Shown one piece after another: positions 1 through 8,554 of a stretch of 64,000 bases of DNA. Position numbers and translations under genes: made by a program. The number at the start of each line of letters is the position of its first letter. The stretch's first letter is position 1. Origin of the DNA: Bacillota bacterium (lineage in GTDB: Bacteria > Bacillota > Sulfobacillia > JACIYH01); assembly GCA_030019365.1 (NCBI GenBank), contig JASEFA010000003.1:248001-312000 (forward strand). The letters run 5' to 3'. Below the pieces are notes generated by a model, which worked only from the letters and a program-made list of their open reading frames with translations, had not been told where the DNA came from and searched no databases.

Positions 1-1
1 G

Positions 2-1312
2 GTACCGGTACTGGGGATTTGCTACGGCATGCAACTGCTCGCCTTCATGCTCGGGGGCGGGGTGGCACGGGGCGAAAGGTGTGAGTTCGGACGGGCCCAG
101 GTGGAGGTGCTGGACGAGGACGACATCCTGGCCGGCCTGGGCCCCGGTCCCCTGGACGTGTGGATGAGCCACGGCGACCTGGTGCGGACGCCCCCGACGG
201 GATTCCGCGTGCTGGCCCGCACGCCCGTCACGCCCGTGGTGGCCATGGCCGACAGCGGCCGTCACCTTTACGGGGTGCAGTTCCATCCCGAGGTGGTGCA
301 CACTCCGCGCGGGAAGGAAGTACTGGCCAACTTCCTGTTCCGGGTGTGCGGGTGCCAGGGGGACTGGACGACATCTTCCTTCATCGACAGCGCGGTGGAG
401 CGGGTGCGGGAGCAGGTGGGCGATGGGAGGGCGGTGTGTGCCCTCTCCGGAGGGGTGGATTCGGCCGTGGCCGCGGCCCTCACCCGGCGGGCCATCGGCG
501 AGCGCCTCACCTGCATCTTCGTGGACACCGGACTGCTGCGGGAAGGCGAGCCGGAGCAGGTGGTGAGCGTGTTCCGGGACGTTTTCGGGTTACCCCTCAT
601 TCACGTGCGGGCGGCCGGCCGCTTCTTCGCCGCCCTGCGCGGGGTGATCGACCCCGAGGTCAAGCGCCAGCGCGTCGGCGAACTGTTCGTGCGCATCTTC
701 GAAGAAGAAGCTGCCCGGCTGGGGCCGGTTGAGTTCCTGGTGCAGGGCACCATATACCCCGATGTGATCGAGAGCGGGACGGCCACGGCGGCCACCATCA
801 AGACCCACCACAACGTGGGCGGACTGCCCGAGCGCATGACCTTCCGGCTGGTGGAGCCCTTACGGGAGCTGTTCAAGGACGAGGTGCGCGCGGTGGGAGA
901 GGCTCTGGGACTGCCCGAGACCCTGGTGCGGCGCCATCCCTTTCCCGGGCCGGGACTGGCGGTGCGGGTGGTGGGGGAGGTAACCCCCGATAAGGTGGAG
1001 GTCCTCCGCCGGGCCGATGCCGTCGTCGCCGAGCAAATCCGGCAGGCCGGGTGGTACCGCCGGCTGTGGCAGGCGTTTGCGGTGCTGACGGACACCCGCT
1101 CCGTGGGGGTGAAGGGGGATGCCCGCGCTTACGGCTGGACGGTCGCCGTGCGGGCGGTGGAGAGCGAGGACGCCATGACCGCAGACTGGGCGCGCCTGCC
1201 CCACGACCTGATGGAAGCCATCTCGACCCGGATCGTCAATGAGATCCCGGCCGTCAGTCGGGTGGTGTATGACATCACGTCCAAGCCGCCCGCCACCATC
1301 GAGTGGGAGTGA
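2..1312 (+). CDS. guaA: GMP synthase (glutamine-hydrolysing), 5'-truncated by window edge
   Basis: Converts XMP, ATP and glutamine to GMP in the cytoplasm, the last step of guanine nucleotide synthesis. The reading frame is open from base 2, so the N-terminus lies outside the window. Visible in order: the class I amidotransferase nucleophile in GICYGMQ, the catalytic His/Glu in [11 protein letters not shown], the ATP-pyrophosphatase PP-loop SGGVDS (near base 460), and a C-terminal dimerisation domain ending in the family-typical [10 protein letters not shown]. No frameshift is seen. It lies about 7 kb upstream of the purine operon on the same strand, separated by minus-strand transporter genes, so it is probably transcribed separately. 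Identity is near certain. Confidence 0.97.
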   Translation, partial: VPVLGICYGMQLLAFMLGGGVARGERCEFGRAQVEVLDEDDILAGLGPGPLDVWMSHGDLVRTPPTGFRVLARTPVTPVVAMADSGRHLYGVQFHPEVVHTPRGKEVLANFLFRVCGCQGDWTTSSFIDSAVERVREQVGDGRAVCALSGGVDSAVAAALTRRAIGERLTCIFVDTGLLREGEPEQVVSVFRDVFGLPLIHVRAAGRFFAALRGVIDPEVKRQRVGELFVRIFEEEAARLGPVEFLVQGTIYPDVIESGTATAATIKTHHNVGGLPERMTFRLVEPLRELFKDEVRAVGEALGLPETLVRRHPFPGPGLAVRVVGEVTPDKVEVLRRADAVVAEQIRQAGWYRRLWQAFAVLTDTRSVGVKGDARAYGWTVAVRAVESEDAMTADWARLPHDLMEAISTRIVNEIPAVSRVVYDITSKPPATIEWE

Positions 1313-1394
1313 CGGGACGATCCGGCCGTGGGAGCGACTGCCTGAGTGGCGGGCGGGAGTTGCCGGCCGGTTGCCCCGTTGGCTGGGGGGCGGA

Positions 1395-2684
1395 TCAGTG
1401 AGTATCGCTGATGTGGGGTTCCCGTGGGGCCTGCCCGTCCGGGAGAGTCCGCGCCGGCTCGCGTACGGCGATGGACACCCATAGCAGGTTGGCCAGCATG
1501 AGCAGGCCGGTGAACAGGAAGATGGCCCGCAGCCCGAACGTGGCCACCACCACGGCGCCCAGAACGGGTCCCAGGAAGTTGCCCATGAAGGTGGCGCTTG
1601 AGGTGAGGCCGTAGGCGGTGGCCCTGCGCCGGCGGGGAGTGAGGTGGCCCACCAGGGCATTGGCCGTGGGCAGGATGCCGCCCACGAACATCCCCAGGCC
1701 GAAGCGCAGGGCCGCCAGTTGCCAGACCTCACGGACCAGGGCCTGGGGGAGGACGAGCAGAACTGCTCCCGCCGTGGCCAGAGTTAGGGTGGGTTTGCAG
1801 CCCAGGGCATCGGCTCGCCTGCCCAGGAGAGGAGCGGCGAGAGCACTGCCCAGGCCGGCGGCGGCGAACGCTATGCCGGCCAGCGTGGCGGCCCGGTCGG
1901 GGTCGCCGGTGAGCTCCAGCACGAAGAGGGAAAGCTGGGGCCCGGCGCTGGAGTTGGCCACCTGGGCCATGAGCAGCACCCCGAATACCGCCAGCAGCCC
2001 GGGTACGGCGGCCACCCCGCGCATCTGGGCGCGCAGAGGTTCTGCCTGCTCACGCGCCACTGGCACGAAATGCTCCCGGACGAGGACTGCCATCAGCAGG
2101 CAGGCCCCCAGAGACAGGAGGCCCGTGATCAGGAATGTGCCGCGGTAGCCGATGGCCGCGGCCAGCACTCCCCCGAGCAGGGGGCCGAACACGATCCCGG
2201 CCAGCTGCCCGGTGGAGAGGATGCCGAGGGCGTACCCGAGGAGGTGGGGAGGGGTTCCTGCACCCACCAGGGCCACCGCAGCAGCGCCGAAGCCGCTGAA
2301 CAGTCCCATGAGGAGGCGTACCGCCAGCAGCTGATGGACGTTGCGCACCAGGGCAGCCAGCATGCTGAACACGCCCACGGCGGCGGCGGCCCGCAGGACC
2401 ATCACCTTGCGGCCGTGGCGATCCGCCAGCGCGCCCCACACGGGGGACATCAGCGCGGCCATGAGCATGCTGGCCGACTGGATCGCCCCCGCCCACAGTT
2501 CCACCCGGCGCATGTCCTGGATGCCCAGGTCCTCATGGATGAACAGGGCCAGGAAAGGCATGAGCAGCTGGATGGCCGCCATCAAGACGAACTGGCCGGC
2601 GCACGCCGCATAGAGGTTGCGCCGCCAGTGTGGAAAGCTGCCCCGTGCTTCAGTGGTTGCTCCCGCAGTTGTTCCGTTGCTCAT
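1395..2684 (-). CDS. MFS transporter, probable multidrug/drug-H+ antiporter
   Basis: A 429-residue integral membrane protein with about 12 hydrophobic segments in two halves. The loop after helix 2 reads GALADRHGRKVMV, the MFS motif A (G-x-x-x-D-R-x-G-R-K). The second half carries a weaker version, APLLGRRADALG. Length and motif fit the DHA1 drug:H+ antiporter group (MdtG/TetA-like). Substrate cannot be told from sequence. The start ATG at 2684 has a GGAG very close and a better AGGAGGAG about 35 bases upstream, so a nearby alternative start is possible. It is convergent with guaA (82 bp apart) and lies downstream of the liv genes on the same strand with a 93 bp gap, so it may be read through from them. 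Confidence 0.85.
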   Translation of the reverse strand: MSNGTTAGATTEARGSFPHWRRNLYAACAGQFVLMAAIQLLMPFLALFIHEDLGIQDMRRVELWAGAIQSASMLMAALMSPVWGALADRHGRKVMVLRAAAAVGVFSMLAALVRNVHQLLAVRLLMGLFSGFGAAAVALVGAGTPPHLLGYALGILSTGQLAGIVFGPLLGGVLAAAIGYRGTFLITGLLSLGACLLMAVLVREHFVPVAREQAEPLRAQMRGVAAVPGLLAVFGVLLMAQVANSSAGPQLSLFVLELTGDPDRAATLAGIAFAAAGLGSALAAPLLGRRADALGCKPTLTLATAGAVLLVLPQALVREVWQLAALRFGLGMFVGGILPTANALVGHLTPRRRRATAYGLTSSATFMGNFLGPVLGAVVVATFGLRAIFLFTGLLMLANLLWVSIAVREPARTLPDGQAPREPHISDTH

Positions 2685-2777
2685 GCTCCATAGAATACTT
2701 CGTGCGGCGAGATTTCTCCTCCTGATACGTGTTAACCCCCGCTGGCCGCGACCCCCGGTCCGGGTGTGGCGCGTCTC

Positions 2778-3488
2778 TCAGCCGCCCAGGTAGGCTTTCT
2801 TGACGTCGGGGTTGTCCAGGAGCTCCTGGGAGGTGCCGGCGAGCACCAGCCTGCCGTTTTCCAGCACGTAGCCCCTTTGGGCGAACTTGAGCGCCATGCG
2901 GGCGTTCTGCTCCACCAGGAGGATGGTGGTCCCCTCCCTGTTCATCTCGCCCAGGGCGTCGAACACGTTCATCATGAGCAGGGGAGCCAGGCCCATCGAT
3001 GGCTCGTCCAGGAGCATCATCCTCCGCCCGCTCATGAACGCCCTGGCCACGGCGAGCATCTGCTGCTCGCCGCCGCTCAAGGTCCCCGCTTTCTGGGAGA
3101 TCCTCTCTTTCAGGCGCGGGAAGATGGAGAAGACCCGCTCCAGGTCGCGGTCGATCTGCTGGTGGTCCTTGCGGGCGAAGGTGGCCAGCCTCAGGTTTTC
3201 CATAACCGTCAGGTTGTCGAAGAGGCGCCGCCCTTCGGGGACGTGGGATATACCCAGGTGGCTCACCACCCTTTCCGGCGGGTACCTGAGCAGGTTCTCC
3301 CCCCTGAACGCGATCTTGCTCCCCGGTTCTGCCGGCACCAGTCGGGAAATGGCGCGCAGGGTCGTGCTCTTCCCCGCCCCGTTGGCGCCGATGATGCACA
3401 CTATCTCCCCTTCCTCCACGTGAAAGGTGATCCCGTGCAGGGCGGCGATTCTGTCGTAGGAGACGCGCAGGTTTTCCACCGTGAGCAT
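2778..3488 (-). CDS. livF: Branched-chain amino acid ABC transporter, ATPase LivF
   Basis: A 236-residue cytoplasmic ATPase of the LivF subfamily. It shows Walker A GANGAGKST (about residues 33-41), the signature LSGGEQQMLAVARA and Walker B MMLLDEPSMGLAP, followed by the H-loop region ILLVEQNA in which the LivF-typical Gln-Asn replaces the usual His. Length is normal. The start codon overlaps the livG stop as TGATG (1 bp), which indicates translational coupling. It is the last transporter gene of the five-gene set. Substrate is likely leucine/isoleucine/valine or another amino acid or amide, since HAAT-family importers also carry urea and other amides; sequence alone does not decide. Confidence 0.94.
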   Translation of the reverse strand: MLTVENLRVSYDRIAALHGITFHVEEGEIVCIIGANGAGKSTTLRAISRLVPAEPGSKIAFRGENLLRYPPERVVSHLGISHVPEGRRLFDNLTVMENLRLATFARKDHQQIDRDLERVFSIFPRLKERISQKAGTLSGGEQQMLAVARAFMSGRRMMLLDEPSMGLAPLLMMNVFDALGEMNREGTTILLVEQNARMALKFAQRGYVLENGRLVLAGTSQELLDNPDVKKAYLGG

Positions 3489-4258
3489 CAGGTCACCACT
3501 TCCTTGCCCAGGTAAGCTTCGATCACCACGGGGTTATTGCGGATCTCCTCCGGTGAACCCTCGGCGATCACCTCTCCGAAGTTGAGGGTCTGGATGGTCT
3601 CGCACAGATCCATGACCACCCGCATGCGGTGCTCGATGAGGAAAACGGCCATCCCCAGTTCCCGGTGGATCCTGCGGATGATATCGACCATCTCCATCAT
3701 TTCTTCGGGATTCATACCCGCGGTGGGTTCGTCCAGGAGCAGCAGCTTCGGGTCTGTGGCCAGAGCCCGGGCGATTTCCACCCGGCGCTGGGCCCCGTAC
3801 GGCAGCTCGGTGATCACCTTTGGCGCGAACCGTTCCACCCCCAGCATCCTGAGCAGCCCGTACGACCTCTCTTCGATCTCGGCCTCCTGCCGGTGCCGGC
3901 GTGGGGTGGCCAGAAAGGCTCCTGCCAGGCCGTAGTTGATTTTGGAGTAGTGGGCCAGCCTGACGTGATCCAGGACGGTCATGTGCCTCCAGAGCATCAT
4001 GTTCTGGAAGGTCCGGCCTACACCCAGGGCGGCAATGCGGTGCGGGGGAAGGCCGGTTATGTTCCCGCCGTCGAAGATGATTTCCCCGCGGGTGGGCCGG
4101 AACACGCCCGTGATGAGGTTGAAGATGGTGGTTTTGCCCGCCCCGTTGGGCCCGATCAGTCCCTTGATCTGGCCCGTCTCGATGCGCAGGTGGTACTCGT
4201 GTACCGCCCGCAGCCCGCCGAAGTAGTGGGTCACGCCTTCAACGTCCAGGAGAGACAT
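3488..4258 (-). CDS. livG: Branched-chain amino acid ABC transporter, ATPase LivG
   Basis: A 256-residue ATPase of the LivG subfamily. Walker A is GPNGAGKTT (about residues 37-45), the signature is the LivG-type LPYGAQRRVEIARAL, and Walker B is LLLLDEPTAGMNPEE. A C-terminal extension after the H-loop (FLIEHRMRVVMDLCETI) is typical of LivG. A strong Shine-Dalgarno GGAAGGGGCGGG precedes the ATG. The gene overlaps the 3' end of livM by 20 bp and abuts livF, so the three are one transcription unit. It forms the ATPase pair with LivF beneath LivH/LivM. Confidence 0.95.
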   Translation of the reverse strand: MSLLDVEGVTHYFGGLRAVHEYHLRIETGQIKGLIGPNGAGKTTIFNLITGVFRPTRGEIIFDGGNITGLPPHRIAALGVGRTFQNMMLWRHMTVLDHVRLAHYSKINYGLAGAFLATPRRHRQEAEIEERSYGLLRMLGVERFAPKVITELPYGAQRRVEIARALATDPKLLLLDEPTAGMNPEEMMEMVDIIRRIHRELGMAVFLIEHRMRVVMDLCETIQTLNFGEVIAEGSPEEIRNNPVVIEAYLGKEVVT

Positions 4259-5573
4259 ATCCCGCCCCTTCCTCCCGCCTGCGCCTGGGGCCCAGGAGCT
4301 TGATGATATCGAAATCCCGGAAGGCGATGAGCCCGGTGGGGCGGAACACCATCACCAGGATGAGCAGGACCGGGATGAGCACCCACTTCCATACCTCCAG
4401 CGGGCGCAGGGCTTCGCTGAAGAGCGTGAGGCCCAGGCCGCCGGCGACGGACCCGACGACCGAGTTCAGCCCCCCGAAGTACACCATGGCCAGCACTTCC
4501 GCCAGCTTCTGCGCCCCGAAGGTAGCCGGGTTGATGTAGCTCACCACGTGGGCAAACAGCCCGCCTGCCACCCCCGCCCAGAAGGCGGCAAACAGGAAGG
4601 CCACGATCTTGGTGCGGCGGGTATCGACGGTCATGGCCTCCGCTGCCATCTCCCCGTCCCGCACCGCGTTCAGTGCCTTGCCCAGGGTCGATCGCACGAA
4701 GTTGCTGATCACGGCAATGCACAGGATCGTCCAGAGGAATATGGTGGGAAGGCCTGCCCAGTTGGGCTGGTTCATGAAGCCGCGCGGCCCTCCCACGATC
4801 TCCAGGTTTTCGAAGAGGCTCTTGACCACGAACGTGAAGGCCAGCGTGATCACGCCCAGGTAGTCCCCCCGGGCTCTGAACGAGGGGATGGCCACGGCCA
4901 GGGCTCCCAGGGCCGCCACCAGGCCGCCCGCCACCAGGGCGAGCGGGAAAAGGAAGGGGCCCAGGGCGGGCGGGAGCAGCGGCGCTCCGAACACGTCGTC
5001 TTCCACGAAGCACAGCACGGTGAGGACAGAGGCCGTGTACGCACCCAGGGCCATGAAGCCGGGGTGGGAGCAGGAGAACTCACCCATATAGCCGTTGACC
5101 ACGTTCAGGCTCAGGGTGAGCATGACCGCGATCAGGGCCAGCCGGGCCACCAGGTACCGGTAATCGCTGAGGCTGCACCACAGGTGAATGCTGGCGTACA
5201 GCAGGGCCAGGTGGATCACCATGCTGAGGGCCGGGCTGCGCAGCAGCCGGCCGGCCAGCTCGTCTGTTGCCTGCGCCGTGGCCAGGGCCACGGCGAACGC
5301 GGGCAGGAGATAGACGAGAAGCAGGTACACCAGCGTGCCGGGAATGTGCTGGGGAGCCTTGAGCATCACTTCGAACCCGAAGAGAACCGGGATGCGACCC
5401 AGTCCCAGGGTCAGGGCCAGGGGCAGGCCGAACAGGAACTCGGAGATGACCGCCGCCAGCGCCCCCAGCAGCCATCCCAGGAGGGGCACGTTCCCCAGCA
5501 GGCTCAGAGCCCTGCTTATGGTGGGGCGGGTTGACACGTCGGGCGTCGACAGATGCTGCGGAGGAATTGCCAT
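4239..5573 (-). CDS. livM: Branched-chain amino acid ABC transporter, permease LivM
   Basis: A 444-residue membrane permease, long for the family because of an N-terminal region of several extra hydrophobic segments (about residues 25-165) before the conserved core. The core begins near NVVNGYMGEFSCSHPGFMALGAY, the LivM-type permease motif region, and continues with the cytoplasmic coupling loop around STLGKALNAVRDGEMAAEAM. The start ATG follows GAGGGGATC. It is 25 bp downstream of livH and overlaps livG by 20 bp. The N-terminal extension resembles that of E. coli LivM in size. It works with LivH as the membrane channel of the importer. Confidence 0.92.
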   Translation of the reverse strand: MAIPPQHLSTPDVSTRPTISRALSLLGNVPLLGWLLGALAAVISEFLFGLPLALTLGLGRIPVLFGFEVMLKAPQHIPGTLVYLLLVYLLPAFAVALATAQATDELAGRLLRSPALSMVIHLALLYASIHLWCSLSDYRYLVARLALIAVMLTLSLNVVNGYMGEFSCSHPGFMALGAYTASVLTVLCFVEDDVFGAPLLPPALGPFLFPLALVAGGLVAALGALAVAIPSFRARGDYLGVITLAFTFVVKSLFENLEIVGGPRGFMNQPNWAGLPTIFLWTILCIAVISNFVRSTLGKALNAVRDGEMAAEAMTVDTRRTKIVAFLFAAFWAGVAGGLFAHVVSYINPATFGAQKLAEVLAMVYFGGLNSVVGSVAGGLGLTLFSEALRPLEVWKWVLIPVLLILVMVFRPTGLIAFRDFDIIKLLGPRRRREEGAGYVSPGR

Positions 5574-5598
5574 AGCATGATCCCCTCGCCTTCCCGCG

Positions 5599-6522
5599 TC
5601 ACAGCCTCAGGCGGGCACTGTACGGCTCTCCGAAGAAGCCGTAGGGCCTGAAGGTGAGGATTACCAGGATCACGGAGTACGCGATGAGATCGCGCAGCGT
5701 GGAGGGGAAGATCACCGCCACGAATATCTCGATGAAGCCGAGCAGGAAACCCGCCAGGGCCGCGCCCAGGACCGATCCCCTGCCCCCCAGGATGGCGGCC
5801 ACGAACGCCTTCCAGCCCACCAGCATCCCCATGTACGGTTCCAGCACGGGGTAGGCCTGGCCGAAAAAGACGCCTGCCACCGCGGCCAGGGCCGAGCCCA
5901 GGCCGAAGGTGAGGGCGGCCATGGTGTTTATCGGTACCCCCATGAGGGGGACGACGAAGATGTCGACTGCCATGGCCCGCATGGCCATGCCCCACTTGGT
6001 GCGTCGTACGAACTGATCCAGGGCGAGCATGAGGAGAAGGGAGATGACGACGATCATGATCTTGGTGTTGGTTATGCTGACGCCCGCCACCTGATACGAG
6101 GTGGCGTCGATGAGGGCGGGGAAGCTGCGCCTCTTGGCGCCCAGGAGCGCCAGGTTCAGCGTCTCGAAGGTGATCCCGATCATCAGGCCCGTCAGGGCTG
6201 CGGACGCCCGCGGCGCCCCGCGGAGCGGGCGGTAGCCCACTCTTTCCACGAGCATGCCCACCACGGCAGTGAGCAGCATGGCCAGGAGGAGGGTCAGCAC
6301 CAGGATGAGCCAGCCGGGCAGGGCCAGCGCCCCTGCCGAGCTCAGAACGAGCAATCCCGTGGCCACGAACAATCCCATGTAGGCACCCACCATGAAGATG
6401 TCGCCATGGGCGAAGTTGAACAGCATGAGCACGCTGTACACCATGGAGTAGCCCAGGGCGATCAGGGCGTAGAAGCTTCCCCATTGCAGGGCGTTTACCA
6501 CATGCTGCAGGAGGTAGGCCAT
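5599..6522 (-). CDS. livH: Branched-chain amino acid ABC transporter, permease LivH
   Basis: A 307-residue permease with about eight membrane spans. The N-terminal sequence MAYLLQHVVNALQWGSFYAL followed by LIALGYSMVY and NFAHGDIFMVGAYMG is characteristic of LivH. I chose ATG 6522 because AAGGAGG lies five bases upstream and family homology begins there; an in-frame ATG at 6585 would add 21 unrelated residues. The coupling loop RTKWGMAMRAMAVD lies mid-protein. It is 208 bp downstream of the binding-protein gene and 25 bp upstream of livM. Confidence 0.93.
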   Translation of the reverse strand: MAYLLQHVVNALQWGSFYALIALGYSMVYSVLMLFNFAHGDIFMVGAYMGLFVATGLLVLSSAGALALPGWLILVLTLLLAMLLTAVVGMLVERVGYRPLRGAPRASAALTGLMIGITFETLNLALLGAKRRSFPALIDATSYQVAGVSITNTKIMIVVISLLLMLALDQFVRRTKWGMAMRAMAVDIFVVPLMGVPINTMAALTFGLGSALAAVAGVFFGQAYPVLEPYMGMLVGWKAFVAAILGGRGSVLGAALAGFLLGFIEIFVAVIFPSTLRDLIAYSVILVILTFRPYGFFGEPYSARLRL

Positions 6523-6730
6523 CGCGTCCTCCTTCCCAGCTCCTGCCAGGCATCTCGGGCGGCCTGGCGGCACGGTGTCGGGCACCTTTCAGGTATCGCA
6601 CTGCCCGGCCGGCAGGGCCGCAGGGTGACAGCCCTGCCGGCCGGGACACGCACGCAACACGTGGGCAGGTCCTGCGGGCGGTCGGCCGGAGCCGCTGCTG
6701 TTGCTCGGGGACTCCGGGCCGGTGGCCCGC

Positions 6731-7918
6731 TCACTGGGGGCTGACGAACTTGTAGAACTCGAACTCCCCGGTATCGCTGATCCTGACGATCACCGCCGCC
6801 TTGATGGGGTCGCCCTCTTCCGTAAAGGTCATCTTGCCGGTGATGCCGTCGAAGTCCTTGATGGCGGCCATGGCGTCGCGCACGGCCTTCCGGTCGGCGG
6901 CCAGGTCGCCGGTGATCTTGCCGGCTGCTTTGATGGCTGCCTCCAGGATGCGTATGCTGTCCCAGGTCAGGGCGGCCACGTCGTCGGGGACTTCACCGTA
7001 CTTGGCCTGGAAGCGGTCGATGAACTCTTTGGTGGCCCCCTTGGCGCCGGCGGCCGCGTAGTGGGTGGTGAAGAAGCACCCGTGGCAGAGGGGTCCCGCC
7101 AGCTTGACCAGCTCGGGCGAGCCCCAGCTGTCGCTACCCACCACCGGCCTGGTGAAGCCCAGCTCCCGCGCCTGCTTGAGGATGAGGGGGACCTCGTCGT
7201 AGTACTGGGGGGTGAAGAGGAACTCCGCTCCAGAGGCGATGATCTTGGTCAGCTGGGCGCTGAAGTCCCTGTCCTTGGTCACGAAGCTCTCGAAGGCCAC
7301 CACCGAACCCGGGCCGTGTATTTCTTCCCATGCCTTCTTGAAGAACTCGGCCAGTCCCTTGGGGTAGTCGCTGGCCACGTCGTACAGCACCGCCGCCTTG
7401 GTGAACTTGAACTCCTCGGTGACGAAGCGCGCCACCACGGGGCCCTGGAAGTCATCCAGGAAGCAGGCGCGGAACACCCAGGGCCGGTTCTTGGTGGTGC
7501 GCGGGTTGGTGGACCAGGGGCTGATCATGGGGCACTTCTGGTTGTTGCACACTTCGCCCGCCGGTATGGCCACCTTGGAGGCGTTCGGCCCCACGATGGC
7601 CAGCACCTGGTCCTGGGTGATGAGCTTGGTGGCCGCTGCCGCTGCCGACTCCGGCTTGGACTCGTTGTCTTCGATCAGCAACTCCACCTTGTACTTCTTG
7701 CCGCCGACCTCCAGGCCGCCCGCCGCCTCGATGTCCTCCAGCCACATTTGGGCAGCCCGCTTGCAGCTCTCGCCGACCTTGGGAATGTCGCCCGTTAGCT
7801 CGGCGTTTACTCCGATCTTGATGGTGGGTGGGGCTCCGCGTCCGGCGCATCCCGTGCTTATGAGCGCGGCTGCCATGGTGAGGACGGCGAGGGCAATGAG
7901 CATCCTGCGCATACTCAT
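6731..7918 (-). CDS. Branched-chain amino acid ABC transporter, substrate-binding lipoprotein
   Basis: A 395-residue periplasmic-binding-protein fold I protein (Leu/Ile/Val-binding family). The N-terminus is a lipoprotein signal peptide: Met-Arg-Arg, a hydrophobic stretch and the lipobox STGC at about residues 22-25, so the mature protein is tethered to the outer face of the membrane. The mature part begins IKIGVNAELTGDIP, typical of the family, and contains IVGPNASKVAIPAGEVCN and the Tyr/Asp-rich ligand region. The start could be the first or third Met (7918 or 7912); GGAAGGGG precedes both. It is the first gene of the importer set and is followed by a 208 bp gap, so it may be made in excess over the permeases, as is usual. 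Confidence 0.93.
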   Translation of the reverse strand: MSMRRMLIALAVLTMAAALISTGCAGRGAPPTIKIGVNAELTGDIPKVGESCKRAAQMWLEDIEAAGGLEVGGKKYKVELLIEDNESKPESAAAAATKLITQDQVLAIVGPNASKVAIPAGEVCNNQKCPMISPWSTNPRTTKNRPWVFRACFLDDFQGPVVARFVTEEFKFTKAAVLYDVASDYPKGLAEFFKKAWEEIHGPGSVVAFESFVTKDRDFSAQLTKIIASGAEFLFTPQYYDEVPLILKQARELGFTRPVVGSDSWGSPELVKLAGPLCHGCFFTTHYAAAGAKGATKEFIDRFQAKYGEVPDDVAALTWDSIRILEAAIKAAGKITGDLAADRKAVRDAMAAIKDFDGITGKMTFTEEGDPIKAAVIVRISDTGEFEFYKFVSPQ

Positions 7919-7944
7919 CCCCTTCCTTCCTGTGGCAGTGATAT

Positions 7945-7973
7945 GCCCCTCTCGGGAGGGGCTGATCAGCCCC
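7945..7973 (-). promoter_or_regulatory. Two mutually exclusive hairpins in the leader of the liv operon
   Basis: Read on the minus strand, GGGGCTGATCAGCCCC (7973-7958, a perfect 16-bp palindrome) shares its GCCCC with a second perfect hairpin, GCCCCTC-CCGA-GAGGGGC (7962-7945). Only one can form at a time. The pair sits about 27 bases before the binding-protein ATG, inside the leader. It could be an attenuation or translation-control switch, or the 16-bp palindrome could be a dimeric repressor site. No T-box or known aptamer core is visible nearby. Confidence 0.4.
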
Positions 7974-8238
7974 TACCGATCGGTGTTGGTTCCTTTCCCA
8001 AGAGATGGACTGCGCGTGTGGTGACCCGCTGGCGGCCGCTGCGCAGTCGGATCCCCCACTGATGCTGTGCCGCCTACGCCCGAACTCTGGCCTCCTTCGC
8101 GCACGGCAGATTGACCCCCGTCAACCGGTTGCTCACTTACTGAACAGCGTGGTCAATGCATACCAATGCACCCTACTTCATGCATACGATTCGCCGCCCG
8201 CCCGGTGTTTCCTGCTTATGGCTATCCTGTCACTTGCC

Positions 8239-8268
8239 TTGACGGGGGCGGCGGGGCTGGGATATGAT
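8239..8268 (+). promoter_or_regulatory. Sigma-A type promoter of the purine operon
   Basis: TTGACG (8239-8244), an 18 bp spacer and TATGAT (8263-8268) form a near-consensus promoter. Transcription would start near 8275, about 30 bases before the ykkC-type aptamer and 280 bases before purE. Confidence 0.75.
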
Positions 8269-8303
8269 GTTCGTGGACAACCGCATCGTGGCGGGGGAAA
8301 GTG

Positions 8304-8496
8304 CGCCTAGGGTTCCGCGCCCACTCTGGCCCGCGCCGCACAGGGCAGGACCGGGAGCGGGCGGCCGTGACCGAGCGGCGCAGGCGCCAGCGGGGGTGGT
8401 GCCCGGTGACCGCGACTGGACGGCAGCGCGCCGCTCCGGGCTTACAGCCGGGCCCTCATCTTTGGGGCGCTACACCACGGGAGAAAAGCCCAGGTG
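8304..8496 (+). promoter_or_regulatory. ykkC-family riboswitch, probably PRPP-sensing (subtype 2b)
   Basis: The conserved ykkC-family blocks appear in order: CTAGGGTTCCG (8307-8317), GGACCGGGAG (8348-8357), then ACACCACGGGAGAAAAGCCC (8472-8491). The outer P1 stem can form between CGCCT (8304-8308) and AGGTG (8492-8496). The stretch between the second and third blocks is a long GC-rich insertion. In ykkC subtype 1 the ligand is guanidine, in 2a ppGpp and in 2b PRPP; a position directly before a full de novo purine operon is the classic context of 2b. PRPP is the substrate of PurF, so high PRPP would switch the operon on. The ligand is inferred from context. Confidence 0.85.
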
Positions 8497-8530
8497 GGTA
8501 GGTTTCCGCTCGCGAAACCTATCCCCTGGG
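8489..8530 (+). terminator. Terminator-like hairpin of the riboswitch expression platform
   Basis: CCCAGG...CCTGGG and GGGTAGGTTTC...GAAACCTATCCC fold into one long stem of about 17 bp with a single bulge and a GC-rich loop. The 5' arm re-uses the GCCCAGG of the aptamer's last block, so aptamer and hairpin exclude each other: ligand binding should prevent the hairpin, an ON switch as known for PRPP riboswitches. The T tract after it is weak (CTGTTT), so control by termination is likely but not certain. Confidence 0.65.
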
Positions 8531-8554
8531 CAAGCTGTTTAGGAGTTAGGAAGC

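Noticed and set aside
7980-8230. T-box or leucine attenuator before the liv operon
   Set aside because: No AGGGTGGNACCGCG-type antiterminator and no leader peptide rich in Leu/Ile/Val codons on the minus strand.
8304-8496. Guanidine-I riboswitch
   Set aside because: Same ykkC family, but the downstream genes are purine biosynthesis, not guanidine export or urea carboxylase, so the PRPP subtype is favoured. A covariance search would decide.
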